Positions 9,372 to 19,514 of a stretch of 64,000 bases of DNA are shown here, in pieces. The stretch's first letter is position 1; every line of letters begins with the position of its first letter. Where the stretch lies: NCBI GenBank assembly GCA_021780695.1, contig JAJXYD010000012.1, positions 19,511 through 83,510 on the forward strand, written 5' to 3'. This stretch comes from Deltaproteobacteria bacterium. GTDB taxonomy: Bacteria > Desulfobacterota > Syntrophobacteria > Syntrophobacterales > Syntrophobacteraceae. A model generated the notes under the pieces. That model made no database searches. It was not told the origin of the DNA and saw nothing but the letters and a program-made list of their open reading frames with translations. The position numbers were made by a program, and so were the translations under genes.

Positions 9372-9557
9372 ATGGCCGAGAAGAAAATGCCTCATCCTCA
9401 TCACGAAGAACACCTCTGCTATCTGCAAAATATAGGCTTTATACAGTCGAATTTGGAAGAATATAAAAACCTGGTGCGAAATCCGGGATATGTATGCAAC
9501 AACTGCGGAAGGGCGGCCGCACAGGAAAAGAATCTATGCAAGCCTGAAAAATTATAA
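9372..9557 (+). CDS. 61-residue His/Cys-rich small zinc-ribbon-like protein
   Basis: A strong AAAGGAGG stands just before the ATG. The protein starts MAEKKMPHPHHEEHLCYLQN and has His8, 10, 11 and 14 plus Cys16, 42, 45 and 56; the CNNCG motif with a later LC pair looks like a short zinc ribbon. I recall similar hypothetical proteins in other Desulfobacterota, but this is memory and not a search. It is followed 14 bases after its stop by a strong terminator. Role unknown; metal binding is inference from the ligand pattern. Confidence 0.72.
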   Translation: MAEKKMPHPHHEEHLCYLQNIGFIQSNLEEYKNLVRNPGYVCNNCGRAAAQEKNLCKPEKL

Positions 9558-9571
9558 AACCCGCCCATGCA

Positions 9572-9612
9572 GGAAAGCGGGCAGAGGAGCACTCTTCCCG
9601 CTTTCCGCTTTT
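9572..9612 (+). terminator. Rho-independent terminator of the 61-residue protein gene
   Basis: GGAAAGCGGG at 9572-9581 pairs perfectly with CCCGCTTTCC at 9597-9606, followed by GCTTTTTA. The convergent protease gene stops at 9615, so the hairpin separates the two units. Confidence 0.8.
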
Positions 9613-9614
9613 TA

Positions 9615-12536
9615 TCAGAGCAACCGGAAAGTGTTCAACCACCCGGGGCGCTCGGCAAGGGCCGATTCGATGGCGGTCTGCGAGCCTAGGACTTTGACTA
9701 TGCCATCATTTTTCACCTTATCGAGGAAATGGGCAAATTCTCTAAAATCCTTTGCGGTAGTCGCCAGGACTTGTTCGCGCATCTGCTGGCGGATTTCATC
9801 GGTTTCGCCGATGAACGTGCGCAGCAGGGAGACATAGCCCTTTCTATCCGGCAGCATATAGGAATCGATCTCTCCAATGGCCCCGACTATGGCTTTTGCC
9901 ACCTCAGCTTCGGAGATATCCGCATCCCGGAGAAATTGAGAGGCTCCGTCAAAATTTTCAACAGTTTTCATTAAATTGGGATCGCGATAGGAAAGGAAGG
10001 TAAAGACTCCGGACATGCGGTCAAAAACACAAAAGCCGCCGTAAGCCCCTCCCTGCACCCTCACCTTTTCCCAAAGCCATGTGCTGTTAAGATAGCCTGA
10101 AATGACCTTACCGGAGCCGTTTGCCACATATCCCGCGTTGTAGAGGTTAGCGCCTTTTCCAACGAAGTTTACCTGCGAAGGCACAATGATGCCCTCAAAT
10201 TCAGGAAACAGCGCGGGCTGCCATTGCGGAAGAGCAGGCGTAAAATCTGGAACGGATTCGAGAATGCTGCGAACGGCTGGTTCGATCGTCTTCAGATCAT
10301 TTCTATCGGCTGTGAGATTAAATACCGTCGAGGAGCGGTTTACGAGCAACCCGTGGACTTTTTCCAAATCCGAGAGCACGCTTTTCCAGTCCTGATCGAT
10401 CTTTTGGGCAAGATTTCCCAGGAAGAGGAAATAGCTTATCCCATCGGTTAGCTCCTTTACCCAATCGGCAAGATTGAAATGAGCGCGGATACGCTGGTTT
10501 ATCACTTGATGACCGCTTGGGACAAATTTTCTTTCCTGTCTAGCTTTTTCTTCAAGCACGATCTGCCGAAACCGCTCCTTGTCGTCCAGTTTAAGAGCCC
10601 CAAGGATTTCGGCAAGAATTTGCGCCAGTTCAGGGGTCCGGGAGGCCATGCATTTCCCCCTTAGAAAAAGCCAGGTCGCAGGCCTGCTATCGCCCACCAC
10701 CGAGGAGGAGAAGAGTTCCGGGTGAATGCCACCGGTTTTTCGGCTTATTTTTTGCGACAGTGAGGCAAAATCCTGGAATTTGGTCCCCATCTCCAAAAGG
10801 AGCCGGCCAAAAAGCGGAGCGTAGGGCAGATACTCGCGAGACAGCCCCCGAAGGTTGAACCCGACATCAAGATAGGTTATCGAGCTTGTGAAAAGATCGT
10901 GATAGAAGCCCGTAACACCGTCGAGCGGCCAGGGTTGGATCGGAATTGTCCTGTTTTCCCTGTCCAGATCGCCAACCTTTAGAACCGGAATGGTTGCAAG
11001 GGCTTCGGCAGAATCCGGTGCGGATTGTATCTGTTCAAGGATTTTGGCGTTTTCCATCACTTTCCGGATCTCTTCGGCTGAAAAAGTCCGTTTAATCTCC
11101 TCGAATCTTTTGGTTTCCTCTTCCTTTTCCTTTTCCGCCAGTCCGACCTCAGGCTTAAGCAATACAAGGGTTCTATGGGTATTTTCGAGGAAATACCGGC
11201 GGATCATATCTTCCAGGAAACCCTTCGACTTCAGATTTTCCTTAACCCTGTCAAGAACCGGTTCAAAAGCCAGCAGGGAAAGCGGGTCGCCATCATGGAG
11301 CCAGGTTGCAAGGGAGCGCAGCATCAAAACGAGCCCCTGGGGAAAACTTCCGTAGTTGTTTTCACGAAGCCTGAACTCGATGGTATTCACCGCGGCTTCG
11401 ATCAAAGAAGAGTCAATACCGTTTCGGGCTAGAACGGAGAGGGTATCAAAGATCAACCTTTCGACCTTTGCGGCATCCTCGACCTGAATACCCTTAAGTC
11501 CGGTGGAAAAGTAGAGCTGGCGCAAATCGGTTTCAAGACCAACCCCGGCCAGATCTTCACCCAGCCTGGATTCGATTAGCGCGCGTCTAAGAGGCGAACC
11601 CGGCATTCCGATCAGCACGTATTCGAGGACCTGAAAGGCAAGATTGAGATCTGCCTCGGTTGACTCGGGAAGAAGCCAGTTAAGCGTCATCATCGCCTTG
11701 GGACCATCGGCCGAGGCCTGCTCACCACTAACGCCAAAGGAGCGAACGATCCTTTCGGGCAAGGTCGCCGGCTTTTGCAAAAGCACGGAGGATTGGACTT
11801 TCGCCTGGGTAAAATCCTTGAGATAGTCCTCGATAATTTCAAGCCTGCGCTCCGGATCGTCATTACCGTAGAAGTAAATCCTGGAGTTGGAGGGGTGATA
11901 AAAACCATCGTAGAAAGATTTGAATTTTTCGTAGGTTAGAGTCGGTATGACTGAGGGGTCGCCACCGGAGTCAAGCCCGTATGTATTACCCGGGAAAAGG
12001 GACTGCTGGGAAACCTCCAGGAGCATGCTGTCGGGGGAGGAATAGACCCCCTTCATCTCATTGTAGACAACCCCCTTAATTTCAAGTGGCGCCCCGGGTT
12101 GACTCATCTCGTAGTGCCAGCCCTCCTGCTGGAGGACGAAGGGGTTAAGGCGCGGGTAAAAGACCGCGTCAAGGTAGACGTCTATCAGATTGTAGAAATC
12201 CTGGACGTTTTGACTGGCAACCGGATAGCATGTCTTGTCCGGATAAGTGAAGGCATTTAGAAAAGTCTTGAGAGAACCCTTGACGAGTTGAACGAAGGGC
12301 TCCTTTAGCGGGTATTTTCGTGATCCGCACAAAACGGAGTGTTCGAGAATGTGGGCGATCCCGGTCGAATCGGATGGGGGGGTGCGAAAACAGACGCCGA
12401 AAACTTTGTTTTCATCCTCGTTTATTACGGAAAGCACTTCAGCACCGGTTGCGATATGCCTGTAGAAGCGGACCAGACTTTTTATTTCACAGACTTGCCT
12501 TTCAAAAAACAGTTCAAATTTTTCTTTTGCGGCCAT
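9615..12536 (-). CDS. M16C-family zinc metalloprotease (presequence-protease / Cym1-like)
   Basis: The 973-residue protein belongs to the clam-shell pitrilysin family that degrades peptides. The inverted zinc motif HILEH is at residues 62-66, and the third ligand Glu160 lies in NEMKGVYSS. Length and domain order (two M16 halves plus the M16C-associated linker) match PreP/Cym1 and the bacterial insulinase-like proteins. No signal peptide is seen, so it is probably cytoplasmic. The ATG at 12536 has GGAG seven bases upstream; an in-frame start at 12623 adds 29 unconserved residues. It is a single-gene unit convergent with the small-protein genes and divergent from the MBL gene. Confidence 0.92.
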   Translation of the reverse strand: MAAKEKFELFFERQVCEIKSLVRFYRHIATGAEVLSVINEDENKVFGVCFRTPPSDSTGIAHILEHSVLCGSRKYPLKEPFVQLVKGSLKTFLNAFTYPDKTCYPVASQNVQDFYNLIDVYLDAVFYPRLNPFVLQQEGWHYEMSQPGAPLEIKGVVYNEMKGVYSSPDSMLLEVSQQSLFPGNTYGLDSGGDPSVIPTLTYEKFKSFYDGFYHPSNSRIYFYGNDDPERRLEIIEDYLKDFTQAKVQSSVLLQKPATLPERIVRSFGVSGEQASADGPKAMMTLNWLLPESTEADLNLAFQVLEYVLIGMPGSPLRRALIESRLGEDLAGVGLETDLRQLYFSTGLKGIQVEDAAKVERLIFDTLSVLARNGIDSSLIEAAVNTIEFRLRENNYGSFPQGLVLMLRSLATWLHDGDPLSLLAFEPVLDRVKENLKSKGFLEDMIRRYFLENTHRTLVLLKPEVGLAEKEKEEETKRFEEIKRTFSAEEIRKVMENAKILEQIQSAPDSAEALATIPVLKVGDLDRENRTIPIQPWPLDGVTGFYHDLFTSSITYLDVGFNLRGLSREYLPYAPLFGRLLLEMGTKFQDFASLSQKISRKTGGIHPELFSSSVVGDSRPATWLFLRGKCMASRTPELAQILAEILGALKLDDKERFRQIVLEEKARQERKFVPSGHQVINQRIRAHFNLADWVKELTDGISYFLFLGNLAQKIDQDWKSVLSDLEKVHGLLVNRSSTVFNLTADRNDLKTIEPAVRSILESVPDFTPALPQWQPALFPEFEGIIVPSQVNFVGKGANLYNAGYVANGSGKVISGYLNSTWLWEKVRVQGGAYGGFCVFDRMSGVFTFLSYRDPNLMKTVENFDGASQFLRDADISEAEVAKAIVGAIGEIDSYMLPDRKGYVSLLRTFIGETDEIRQQMREQVLATTAKDFREFAHFLDKVKNDGIVKVLGSQTAIESALAERPGWLNTFRLL

Positions 12537-12686
12537 TAGTTTTCTCCACAATTTTATATATTTCCTGCAGGATCGAAGGGCCCAGACGCCGTGATTTTCA
12601 AAATAAACCCCTTTTGAGGTCAATCAATGTAATAAGGTAAGCCATGATGTATTTTATTACAAATAAGTTTCGAAGGACTATTCACA

Positions 12687-13451
12687 ATGAAAATCAAATT
12701 CATCGGAGTTGGCGAAGCGGCCGACGAGGAACTGCCAAACACCTCGATACAAGTAATCGTGGAAGAAAACCGCGATTGGCGCTGCATCCTTTTAGACTGC
12801 GGCTTCACCGTGCCACCCCCTTTTTTGCAAAGCTGCCCCGATCCGGAACGGCTTGAGGCGGTCTGGATATCTCATTTCCACGGCGACCATTTTTTTGGCC
12901 TACCCGCCCTTCTATTGCGTTTTCACCAAATGAAGCGCAAAAACACTCTGGCTATTGTCGGGCAGCAGGGAATCGCGGAAATAGTTGGGAAAACCGTCGG
13001 GTTGGCATATCCCTCACTATTGGGCAAACTCTGCTTTGAACTTAGCTTTGTTTCGATGGAGCCGGGGAGAATTCTAAATTGCGCGGGAGTTACCTGGAGA
13101 TGCGCCGTAAACGCTCACTTGCGCAGGAATCTGTCGGTTCGTATCGAAAAAGGCGGCAAATCTGTTTTTTACAGCGGCGACGGGCCGCCAACCGAAGAGA
13201 CGATTTCCCTTGCCCGTGAAGCGGACCTGGGGATTCACGAAGCATTTAGAATCGACAGCGCAGTGCCTGGACATGCCACGCTTTTAGAGTGCATAAACTT
13301 TGCGAGAAGGGCAAATGTTGCCCGTCTGGCCCTTGTCCACATCGAACGCAATGAAAGAAGGACAAGGCGCGGGGAAATATCCCGGTTATTGCACAACGTT
13401 GCCGGCCCCGAGATTTTTTTACCCGAACCGGGAGAGGAAACGCTGATCTGA
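12687..13451 (+). CDS. MBL-fold metallo-hydrolase (RNase Z / beta-CASP-like group)
   Basis: The 254-residue protein has the metal-binding signature HFHGDH (His63, His65, Asp67, His68) and later FYSGDG and GHATL segments that supply further ligands, typical of the metallo-beta-lactamase fold. The layout, with HFHGDHFFGLPALLLRF after a short N-terminal sheet, is closest to RNase Z-like hydrolases, though the exosite arm of true RNase Z is not evident. Substrate unknown. The upstream gap 12537-12686 must carry the divergent promoters for this gene and the protease. Confidence 0.85.
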   Translation: MKIKFIGVGEAADEELPNTSIQVIVEENRDWRCILLDCGFTVPPPFLQSCPDPERLEAVWISHFHGDHFFGLPALLLRFHQMKRKNTLAIVGQQGIAEIVGKTVGLAYPSLLGKLCFELSFVSMEPGRILNCAGVTWRCAVNAHLRRNLSVRIEKGGKSVFYSGDGPPTEETISLAREADLGIHEAFRIDSAVPGHATLLECINFARRANVARLALVHIERNERRTRRGEISRLLHNVAGPEIFLPEPGEETLI

Positions 13452-13891
13452 GAGGCTATCTTTTTTGCGCTCGTGATCACTTTCTCTTGACATTAAGGCA
13501 GGCTTCTATTAGGTTTGACGCCCGCGTGGAAGGTCACTTTGGTTCCTTTTTCCTTTGTTAACAGGTTGCATAAAAAAAGGTTTTAAACGGATATGTTTGC
13601 TTGAAGGTGAGCCTTTAATCCGCCTCATCTGCGCACCCCGCCTGACTGACCGGTTTTGGTCCGGTCCGCTTTACAGCCGTTTGCCGGAACGAGACGGAAT
13701 GACTCCAAGCGGCATGACCGTTTTGGGACGAATCCAATAGCTTTTTACGGACTCTTTACTTCGATGTCCGTAGAGATAATCTTGCTGGAAGGAGGACCTA
13801 AGAAAATCAGGTTGAAGTTCGAGGGGCGCTACGTCTCTCAGGTTGTATTCATTTCATTTTCCATCAAATCAATACTTACAAGGAGGTCTAA
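13452..13891. other. 440-base intergenic leader upstream of hppA
   Basis: No convincing gene or terminator is visible. Short frames here lack ribosome-binding sites and family resemblance. A strong AAGGAGG stands directly before the hppA start. The length leaves room for a long 5' untranslated leader; no known riboswitch was recognised. Confidence 0.5.
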
Positions 13892-15940
13892 ATGAAAGCT
13901 AGTGTAATCGCCATGTTTGCCCTCGCTTGTGGTGGTCTAGGCGTGCTTTATGCGCTGATGACCGCGGCGTGGGTATCAAAACAAAGTGCGGGTTCCGAGA
14001 AAATGCAGGCCATCTCGGAAGCTATCCGCGAAGGGTCGACGGCATTTCTCAGCAGAGAATACAAAACCGTTGCAGTCGTAGGCGTTGTTATCGCGGGACT
14101 TCTTAGCTACCTTGGTGTCTGGACCGCAATCGGGTTCGTTATCGGCGCATGCGGTTCGGCTCTGGCCGGCTACATCGGCATGACCGTATCCGTTAAGGCT
14201 AACGTACGTACTACGGAAGCAGCCAAGGGCGGCTTGCAGAACGCTCTGACGGTGGCTTTCAAGGGCGGTTCGGTTACCGGCATCATGGTTGTTGGCCTTG
14301 GTCTTCTTGGCATCACCGGCTACTACGTACTTGTTAAGTCGATGGCACCCGCCGAGCAGGTTTTCCACGCACTGGTAGGCCTTGGTTTCGGTTGTTCTCT
14401 CATGAGCGTTTTTGCTCGTATCGCCGGTGGTATCTACACCAAGGCTGCCGACGTCGGCGCCGACCTGGTTGGTAAAGTCGAAGCGGGCATTCCGGAAGAC
14501 GATCCGAGAAACGCCGCCGTTATAGCCGACAACGTTGGCGACAACGTTGGCGACTGTGCCGGCATGGCTGCCGACCTCTACGAAACCTACACCGTTACCC
14601 TCGTTGCCGCAATGCTTCTGGCGAAGACGGTTTTCGGCGCAGCCAGCCCCTGGGTTGAGTTCCCGCTTCTTATCGGCGGCATCTCGATCATAGCCTCCAT
14701 TATCGGCACCTACTTCGTTCGCCTTGGCAAGAACGAATACATCATGGGCGCTCTCTACAAAGGCTTGGCGGTCTCCGGTCTTTTGGCAGCCGGCGCTTTC
14801 TATTTCGCGTCGAAGTGGTTTCTGGCTATGCCCGGTCTCAAGACCGGCGGTTTCACCGCGATGAGCGTTTTCACAACGGCGCTCATCGGTCTGGTTCTGA
14901 CCGGCGCCATCGTTATGATCACCGAGTACTTTACTTCCAAGAGCTTCAACCCGGTTAAGCACATTGCCGCAGCCAGCGTTACCGGCCACGGCACCAACGT
15001 TATCTCGGGTCTTGCAGTCAGCATGAAGTCAACCGCGGCTCCGGCCCTTGTTATCTGCGGCGCTATCTTCTGGGCCTATCAGTTGGGCGGCGGTTTTACC
15101 GGTAACCCCGGCGGCGGTCTTTTCGCAATCGCTCTTTCGGCCGTAGCCATGTTGTCTATGACCGGTATCGTTGTCGCAATCGACTCTTACGGTCCGATTA
15201 CCGACAACGCGGGCGGTATTGCAGAAATGGCCGAGCTTCCCGATAGCGTACGCGACATCACCGATCCTCTTGATGCGGTCGGCAATACCACCAAGGCCGT
15301 TACCAAGGGTTATGCCATCGGCTCGGCAGCTCTTGCGGCTCTGGTGCTTTTTGCTGAATATTCAAGATCGGTTCCCGGTATGAACTTTGACCTGTCGAGC
15401 CCGAAGGTCATCGTAGGCCTTTTCATCGGCGGTCTTCTGCCCTACTTCTTCGGTTCGCTTCTGATGGAAGCAGTTGGTAAGGCAGCCGGCGGCGTTGTTG
15501 AGGAAGTTCGCCGTCAGTTCCGCGAAATTGCCGGTATCATGGAAGGCACCGCGAAACCTGAATACGGCAAGTGCGTCGATATCGTAACCAAGAGCGCTAT
15601 AAAGGAGATGATGATTCCGGCCCTCATTCCGGTTGCAGCTCCTATCGTAGTTGGTTTCCTTATCGGCAAGGAAGCCCTTGGCGGCATGTTGATCGGCGCT
15701 ATCATCACGGGTCTCTTCCAGGCGATCGCGATGACCAGTGGTGGCGGCGCCTGGGATAACGCCAAAAAGTTCATCGAAGACGGCATGTACGGCGGCAAGG
15801 GTTCTGATGCCCACAAGTCGGCTGTTACCGGCGACACAGTTGGCGACCCATACAAAGACACCGCAGGCCCGGCAATCAACCCGATGATCAAGGTCATCAA
15901 CATTGTCGCGCTGCTTATCGTGCCTCTGTTGACCAAGTAA
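13892..15940 (+). CDS. hppA: Membrane-bound proton-pumping pyrophosphatase, K+-independent type
   Basis: The 682-residue integral membrane protein hydrolyses PPi and pumps protons, conserving energy otherwise lost from biosynthesis. The substrate motif [11 protein letters not shown] is at residues 187-197, followed by [19 protein letters not shown]. The subtype is set by [10 protein letters not shown]: Lys468 and Thr471 occupy the positions that are Ala/Ala in K+-dependent enzymes, so this should be a K+-independent H+ pump. About 16 hydrophobic helices are evident. The ribosome-binding site is AAGGAGG. Base composition is strongly biased towards C-ending codons, as expected of a highly expressed gene. 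A terminator follows directly. It pairs functionally with the PPi-dependent phosphofructokinase in this window. Confidence 0.97.
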   Translation: MKASVIAMFALACGGLGVLYALMTAAWVSKQSAGSEKMQAISEAIREGSTAFLSREYKTVAVVGVVIAGLLSYLGVWTAIGFVIGACGSALAGYIGMTVSVKANVRTTEAAKGGLQNALTVAFKGGSVTGIMVVGLGLLGITGYYVLVKSMAPAEQVFHALVGLGFGCSLMSVFARIAGGIYTKAADVGADLVGKVEAGIPEDDPRNAAVIADNVGDNVGDCAGMAADLYETYTVTLVAAMLLAKTVFGAASPWVEFPLLIGGISIIASIIGTYFVRLGKNEYIMGALYKGLAVSGLLAAGAFYFASKWFLAMPGLKTGGFTAMSVFTTALIGLVLTGAIVMITEYFTSKSFNPVKHIAAASVTGHGTNVISGLAVSMKSTAAPALVICGAIFWAYQLGGGFTGNPGGGLFAIALSAVAMLSMTGIVVAIDSYGPITDNAGGIAEMAELPDSVRDITDPLDAVGNTTKAVTKGYAIGSAALAALVLFAEYSRSVPGMNFDLSSPKVIVGLFIGGLLPYFFGSLLMEAVGKAAGGVVEEVRRQFREIAGIMEGTAKPEYGKCVDIVTKSAIKEMMIPALIPVAAPIVVGFLIGKEALGGMLIGAIITGLFQAIAMTSGGGAWDNAKKFIEDGMYGGKGSDAHKSAVTGDTVGDPYKDTAGPAINPMIKVINIVALLIVPLLTK

Positions 15941-15974
15941 GAACGAGCGGTCTGTTTTCCCCCGCTTGAGCAAT

Positions 15975-16014
15975 AAAAAAACCGGCGGTCCCGAAAGGGA
16001 CTGTCGGTTTTTTT
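15975..16014 (+). terminator. Rho-independent terminator of hppA
   Basis: AACCGGCGGTCCC pairs with GGGACTGTCGGTT (two G-U pairs) around a GAAA tetraloop, flanked by A and T runs. The flanks mean it could also serve the convergent meaB operon. Confidence 0.88.
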
Positions 16015-16043
16015 ATGTAAAATCAGAGCATGGAATTATAGGT

Positions 16044-17000
16044 TTAGGTTAAGACGCTCTCCACGATCTGCTGGACCACCGTGTACGGGTCTGATTGCCT
16101 ATCGACGATCTTTGCGACCATATTATCGATGGAATCTCCCCGCTGCTCGATTTTTTCGAGAACGGCCTTGAGCACCCGATCCCTTAGGGCGCCCATCAGT
16201 TGGATCCGGGTGCGCTTTTCCACGGTTTCGCGCCACCTTTGCGAGCCAGTAGCTTTAAGATAGGCCTTGTGGTCTTCGATTGTCTGGCAGAGCTTGTCAA
16301 TACCACGGCCCTTAACGGCCTCGGTTTCAATTATCTGCGGTTCCCAGTCATCGCCGTTGCGCCTTCGCACACCCAGTTCGACCAAGTTCATCAGTTCGCG
16401 CACAGTCTTGCGAGAACCTTCCCGGTCGGCTTTGTTGACCACAAAAATATTTCCAATTTCCATGACGCCGGCCTTGATCGCCTGTATATCGTCGCCCATA
16501 CCGGGAATCATGACCAGCACGGTCGTGTGGGCGCTGTTGGCGATTTCGACTTCGTCCTGCCCTACCCCGACCGTTTCAACCAGAACAAGGTCCTTGCCGG
16601 CCGCGTCGAGAACGTTGACCATATCGTTGGTGGATTTGGAAAGACCGCCAAACTGACCACGGGTTGCAAGACTGCGGATGAAAACGCCGGGGTCTAGGAA
16701 ATGGCGCTGCATCCGAATCCGATCGCCAAGGATTGCTCCGCCGGTAAAAGGGCTTGTCGGATCTACGGCCAGGATGCCGACCGTTTTAGATTCCTTGCGG
16801 TAAAAGGTGGCAATTTGGTCTACAAGAGAACTTTTGCCAACGCCCGGGGAACCCGTGAAGCCAACAATATGAGCTTTGCCCGTATGGGGATAAAGCCCTT
16901 GGAGGACACTCCTGGCAGAGGGAAGTTCATCGTCAATATCCCGCAGGAGGCGAGCTATCGTCCGCACATCGCCTGAAACTATTCTTTGGACTATATCCAT
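16044..17000 (-). CDS. meaB: MeaB/ArgK-family GTPase, chaperone of the B12-dependent acyl-CoA mutase
   Basis: The 318-residue G3E GTPase loads and protects the adenosylcobalamin mutase. The P-loop GSPGVGKSS lies at residues 50-58, with VDPTSPFTGGAILGDRIRM (switch region), ETVGVGQDE and NKADREG (base recognition) following. A longer in-frame start at 17123 overlaps the B12-subunit gene; the ATG at 17000 has GGAG nine bases upstream and the usual MeaB N-terminus. It is the last gene of a minus-strand operon: large subunit, B12 subunit, MeaB. Confidence 0.94.
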   Translation of the reverse strand: MDIVQRIVSGDVRTIARLLRDIDDELPSARSVLQGLYPHTGKAHIVGFTGSPGVGKSSLVDQIATFYRKESKTVGILAVDPTSPFTGGAILGDRIRMQRHFLDPGVFIRSLATRGQFGGLSKSTNDMVNVLDAAGKDLVLVETVGVGQDEVEIANSAHTTVLVMIPGMGDDIQAIKAGVMEIGNIFVVNKADREGSRKTVRELMNLVELGVRRRNGDDWEPQIIETEAVKGRGIDKLCQTIEDHKAYLKATGSQRWRETVEKRTRIQLMGALRDRVLKAVLEKIEQRGDSIDNMVAKIVDRQSDPYTVVQQIVESVLT

Positions 17001-17083
17001 GAAACAAGCTCCTTTGTCGGAGCCAAAAATATGGTCTCCGCCACACGCATGGATGAACTCTAACGCCGCGTAGAATTGATGCT

Positions 17084-17497
17084 TCAAGCCTCCCTGCGCG
17101 GGATGATATTTTTGCCCACCCACTCGATAATATCGCTAAGTTTTGCCCCCGGCTCGAATAGCTCCTTTATTCCGGCTTCCTTCAGGACGGGGATGTCCTC
17201 AAGGGGGAAAATGCCCCCGCCTATGACCGAAATATCTTCGGCATTGTTTTCCCTCAAAAGTTCCAGGACTCTTGGGAAGGAGTATCTGTGGGCCCCGGAG
17301 AGAATGGAGAGCCCAATCAGATCGACATCTTCCTGGATAGCCGTGCTCACAATCTGCTCCGGCGTTTGATGACAACCTGTGTAGATAACTTCGAAGCCGG
17401 CGTCACGAAATGCGCGGGCTACTATCCGGGCGCCCCGGTCATGACCGTCGAGCCCCGGTTTGGCAACCAATATACGAAGATTTCTCGCATTTGCCAT
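17084..17497 (-). CDS. B12-binding small subunit of acyl-CoA mutase
   Basis: The 137-residue protein is the cobalamin-binding domain as a separate subunit. The DxHxxG motif (Asp17, His19, Gly22 in LDGHDRG) provides the His that coordinates cobalt base-off; SILSGAH and GGG later match the S/G motifs that hold the nucleotide tail. The ATG at 17497 is chosen because AGAGG lies upstream; the in-frame extension to 17539 is unlikely. It must assemble with the large subunit encoded just upstream. Such split mutases occur in archaea and many Desulfobacterota. Confidence 0.94.
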   Translation of the reverse strand: MANARNLRILVAKPGLDGHDRGARIVARAFRDAGFEVIYTGCHQTPEQIVSTAIQEDVDLIGLSILSGAHRYSFPRVLELLRENNAEDISVIGGGIFPLEDIPVLKEAGIKELFEPGAKLSDIIEWVGKNIIPRREA

Positions 17498-17586
17498 GGG
17501 AATAGTCCTCTCTAATGGGTAGAAGGCGCCAAAGAGCAAGCAGCAGGGTGAAAGTGCTTCTTGCAGGTCTTTTCCTGCTACCGCTT

Positions 17587-19287
17587 TTAAAATGACCCCG
17601 GGTCAGTGTAGGTACCAAAGACATTCCTGTATAGATCGCAGCACTCCTGTTCGGTAGCTCCGGCGCGCACAGCCTCGATGAGGGCCGGCATAACGTTGTT
17701 ATTCCAGCACGGGGGGCCTTCGCACCTGCGCACAAGCTCATCCATGGCTTTTTGGAACCCTACTTTGTCTCGTTTTTCCTTGAACCGTTCGGTTCTCTCT
17801 ATCTGTTCGCGCTCGATTTGATCGTCGATTTTTAGGACAAATTCCAGTTCCGGACGATCGGAGGCATATTTATTAACCCCTATGACGGTCTTATCGCCCG
17901 CTTCCACCTGTTTTTGAAAATGGAAAGCCGCATCGGCGATTTCCATCTGTGGATAGTCGCGCTCGATGGCTGCAACCATTCCGCCCAGTTCATCGAGTTT
18001 GCGAATGTAGGCCATGGCCTCCTGTTCCATTTTGTCGGTAAGCGCCTCGACAAAATAGGAGCCTCCCAGCGGATCGATCACATTGGTAACACCGGTTTCC
18101 TCCGCGATGATCTGTTGGGTTCGCAGGGCGATCAGCGCCGCCTGCTCGCTTGGAATCATGTAGACCTCATCGAGGGAATTGGTATGAAGCGACTGAGTGC
18201 CGCCAAGAACAGCAGCAAGAGCCTCCGTGGTGGTTCGGACCACATTGTTGTAGGGCTCCTGAGCGGTAAGAGAACAGCCGGCGGTCTGGGTGTGGAAACG
18301 CATGAGCATCGATTTTGGGTTTTTAGCCCCGAAGCGCTCTTTCATGATCCTTGCCCACATGCGCCTGCTTGCGCGCATCTTAGCGATTTCTTCAAAGAAA
18401 TCTATGTGCGAGTTCCAGAAAAAAGAGAGCCTGGCGGCAAAATCATCAACTTTTAGCCCTCTTTTGATCGCTTCCTCGACGTAGGTGATGCCGTCGTAGA
18501 TCGTAAAGGCAAGTTCCTGGACCGCGGTCGCCCCGGCTTCCCTGATGTGATAACCGCTAATGCTTATAGTATTCCACCGGGGCACCTCTTTTGTGCCAAA
18601 TTCGACAGTATCGGTAACCAGCCTCAGGCTGGCCTCAGGAGGCAACATGAGTGTCTTCTGCGCTATGAATTCCTTAAGACAATCGTTTTGAATCGTACCG
18701 CCCAGCTTTTTTCGTGAAAACCCCTGTCTTTCCGCATTGGCGATATACATAGCCCATAGGACGGAAGCAGGCGGATTGATGGTCATCGAGGTGGTTACTT
18801 CCTCCAAGTTGATGTTGGCAAACAACCTGCCCATGTCATCGAGTGTATCAATGGCAACCCCGCATTTACCGCATTCACCTCGGGCAAGAGGCGAAGCCGA
18901 ATCGTAGCCCATGAGGGTCGGAAAGTCGAAGGCGGTGGAAAGACCGGTTTCTCCATGATTGATAAGGTAGTGGAAGCGCTTGTTGGTATCGTCGGCGTTT
19001 CCCATCCCGGCAAACATTCTCATCGTCCAGTGGCGCCCCCGGTACATCGTGCTCTGAACGCCCCGGGTATAGGGGTATTTTCCTGGAAAACCGATTTGTT
19101 CGAAAAAATCCCTTCTTTGGGTGTCAAGAGGGGTATAAAGCTGATTTACCTCCAGGTCGGAGACTGTTGAAAACCGCTCCAACCTCTTTGGGACTTTTGC
19201 CAGCGCCTTACGGTATTCCTCCAGCCATTCGGCGTGTTCCTTCTCGATACGATCGAGCGCCGATTCGGAGATAATTTGTTTTCCCAT
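17587..19287 (-). CDS. B12-dependent acyl-CoA mutase large subunit (isobutyryl-CoA mutase-like active site)
   Basis: The 566-residue TIM-barrel subunit belongs to the methylmalonyl-CoA mutase family ([26 protein letters not shown]). Residues known from the Propionibacterium enzyme can be aligned: Gln197 is conserved as Gln200 and His244 as His247, but Tyr89 is Phe92 (MRMFAG) and Arg207 is Gln210 (KEFIAQ). Tyr/Arg bind the free carboxylate of methylmalonyl-CoA; Phe/Gln is the pair of isobutyryl-CoA mutase. The substrate is therefore more likely butyryl/isobutyryl-CoA or another acyl group lacking a carboxylate. The alignment was made by eye. AGGAGG stands seven bases before the ATG. The operon order is large subunit, B12 subunit, meaB. 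Confidence 0.9.
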   Translation of the reverse strand: MGKQIISESALDRIEKEHAEWLEEYRKALAKVPKRLERFSTVSDLEVNQLYTPLDTQRRDFFEQIGFPGKYPYTRGVQSTMYRGRHWTMRMFAGMGNADDTNKRFHYLINHGETGLSTAFDFPTLMGYDSASPLARGECGKCGVAIDTLDDMGRLFANINLEEVTTSMTINPPASVLWAMYIANAERQGFSRKKLGGTIQNDCLKEFIAQKTLMLPPEASLRLVTDTVEFGTKEVPRWNTISISGYHIREAGATAVQELAFTIYDGITYVEEAIKRGLKVDDFAARLSFFWNSHIDFFEEIAKMRASRRMWARIMKERFGAKNPKSMLMRFHTQTAGCSLTAQEPYNNVVRTTTEALAAVLGGTQSLHTNSLDEVYMIPSEQAALIALRTQQIIAEETGVTNVIDPLGGSYFVEALTDKMEQEAMAYIRKLDELGGMVAAIERDYPQMEIADAAFHFQKQVEAGDKTVIGVNKYASDRPELEFVLKIDDQIEREQIERTERFKEKRDKVGFQKAMDELVRRCEGPPCWNNNVMPALIEAVRAGATEQECCDLYRNVFGTYTDPGSF

Positions 19288-19421
19288 TCTGCTACCTCCT
19301 CGAAGCCGGCCCTAAAGGCTGAATCCCTTCAGCCCGGCGCCTTTGCCGACGGCCGTTATAGACTTCGAATTGAGAAAAATTTATTTAGTTGTAACGGGGA
19401 ATGAAGGAAATCCCCGGTGCC

Positions 19422-19446
19422 TTGCCCGGAGACCTTTGCCGGGCAA
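19422..19446. repeat. Perfect 8-bp inverted repeat upstream of the mutase operon
   Basis: TTGCCCGG at 19422-19429 and CCGGGCAA at 19439-19446 enclose a nine-base loop. No T run follows on the minus strand, so it is not an ordinary terminator; it could be an operator or a leader stem. It lies about 135 bases before the mutase start. Confidence 0.4.
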
Positions 19447-19482
19447 AAGGGGAGCTAAGCGGCAGATCAATCTGAAACGGGC

Positions 19483-19514
19483 CGGTTTGGCCTGATTTAT
19501 TGGCAGGCAAACCG
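19483..19514. repeat. Imperfect 11-bp inverted repeat upstream of the mutase operon
   Basis: CGGTTTGGCCTG at 19483-19494 pairs with CAGGCAAACCG at 19504-19514 with one bulged G and a nine-base loop. It follows the hairpin at 19422 by about 40 bases. The remainder of 19288-19877 holds no gene that I can support, and no B12-riboswitch consensus was seen. Confidence 0.4.

Noticed and set aside
13976..15973. Long minus-strand open frames opposite hppA
   Set aside because: They mirror the strong codon bias of hppA; no ribosome-binding site or family resemblance.
17587..19287. True methylmalonyl-CoA mutase assignment
   Set aside because: Rejected as first choice because Tyr89 and Arg207 equivalents are Phe and Gln; kept as an alternative only at family level.
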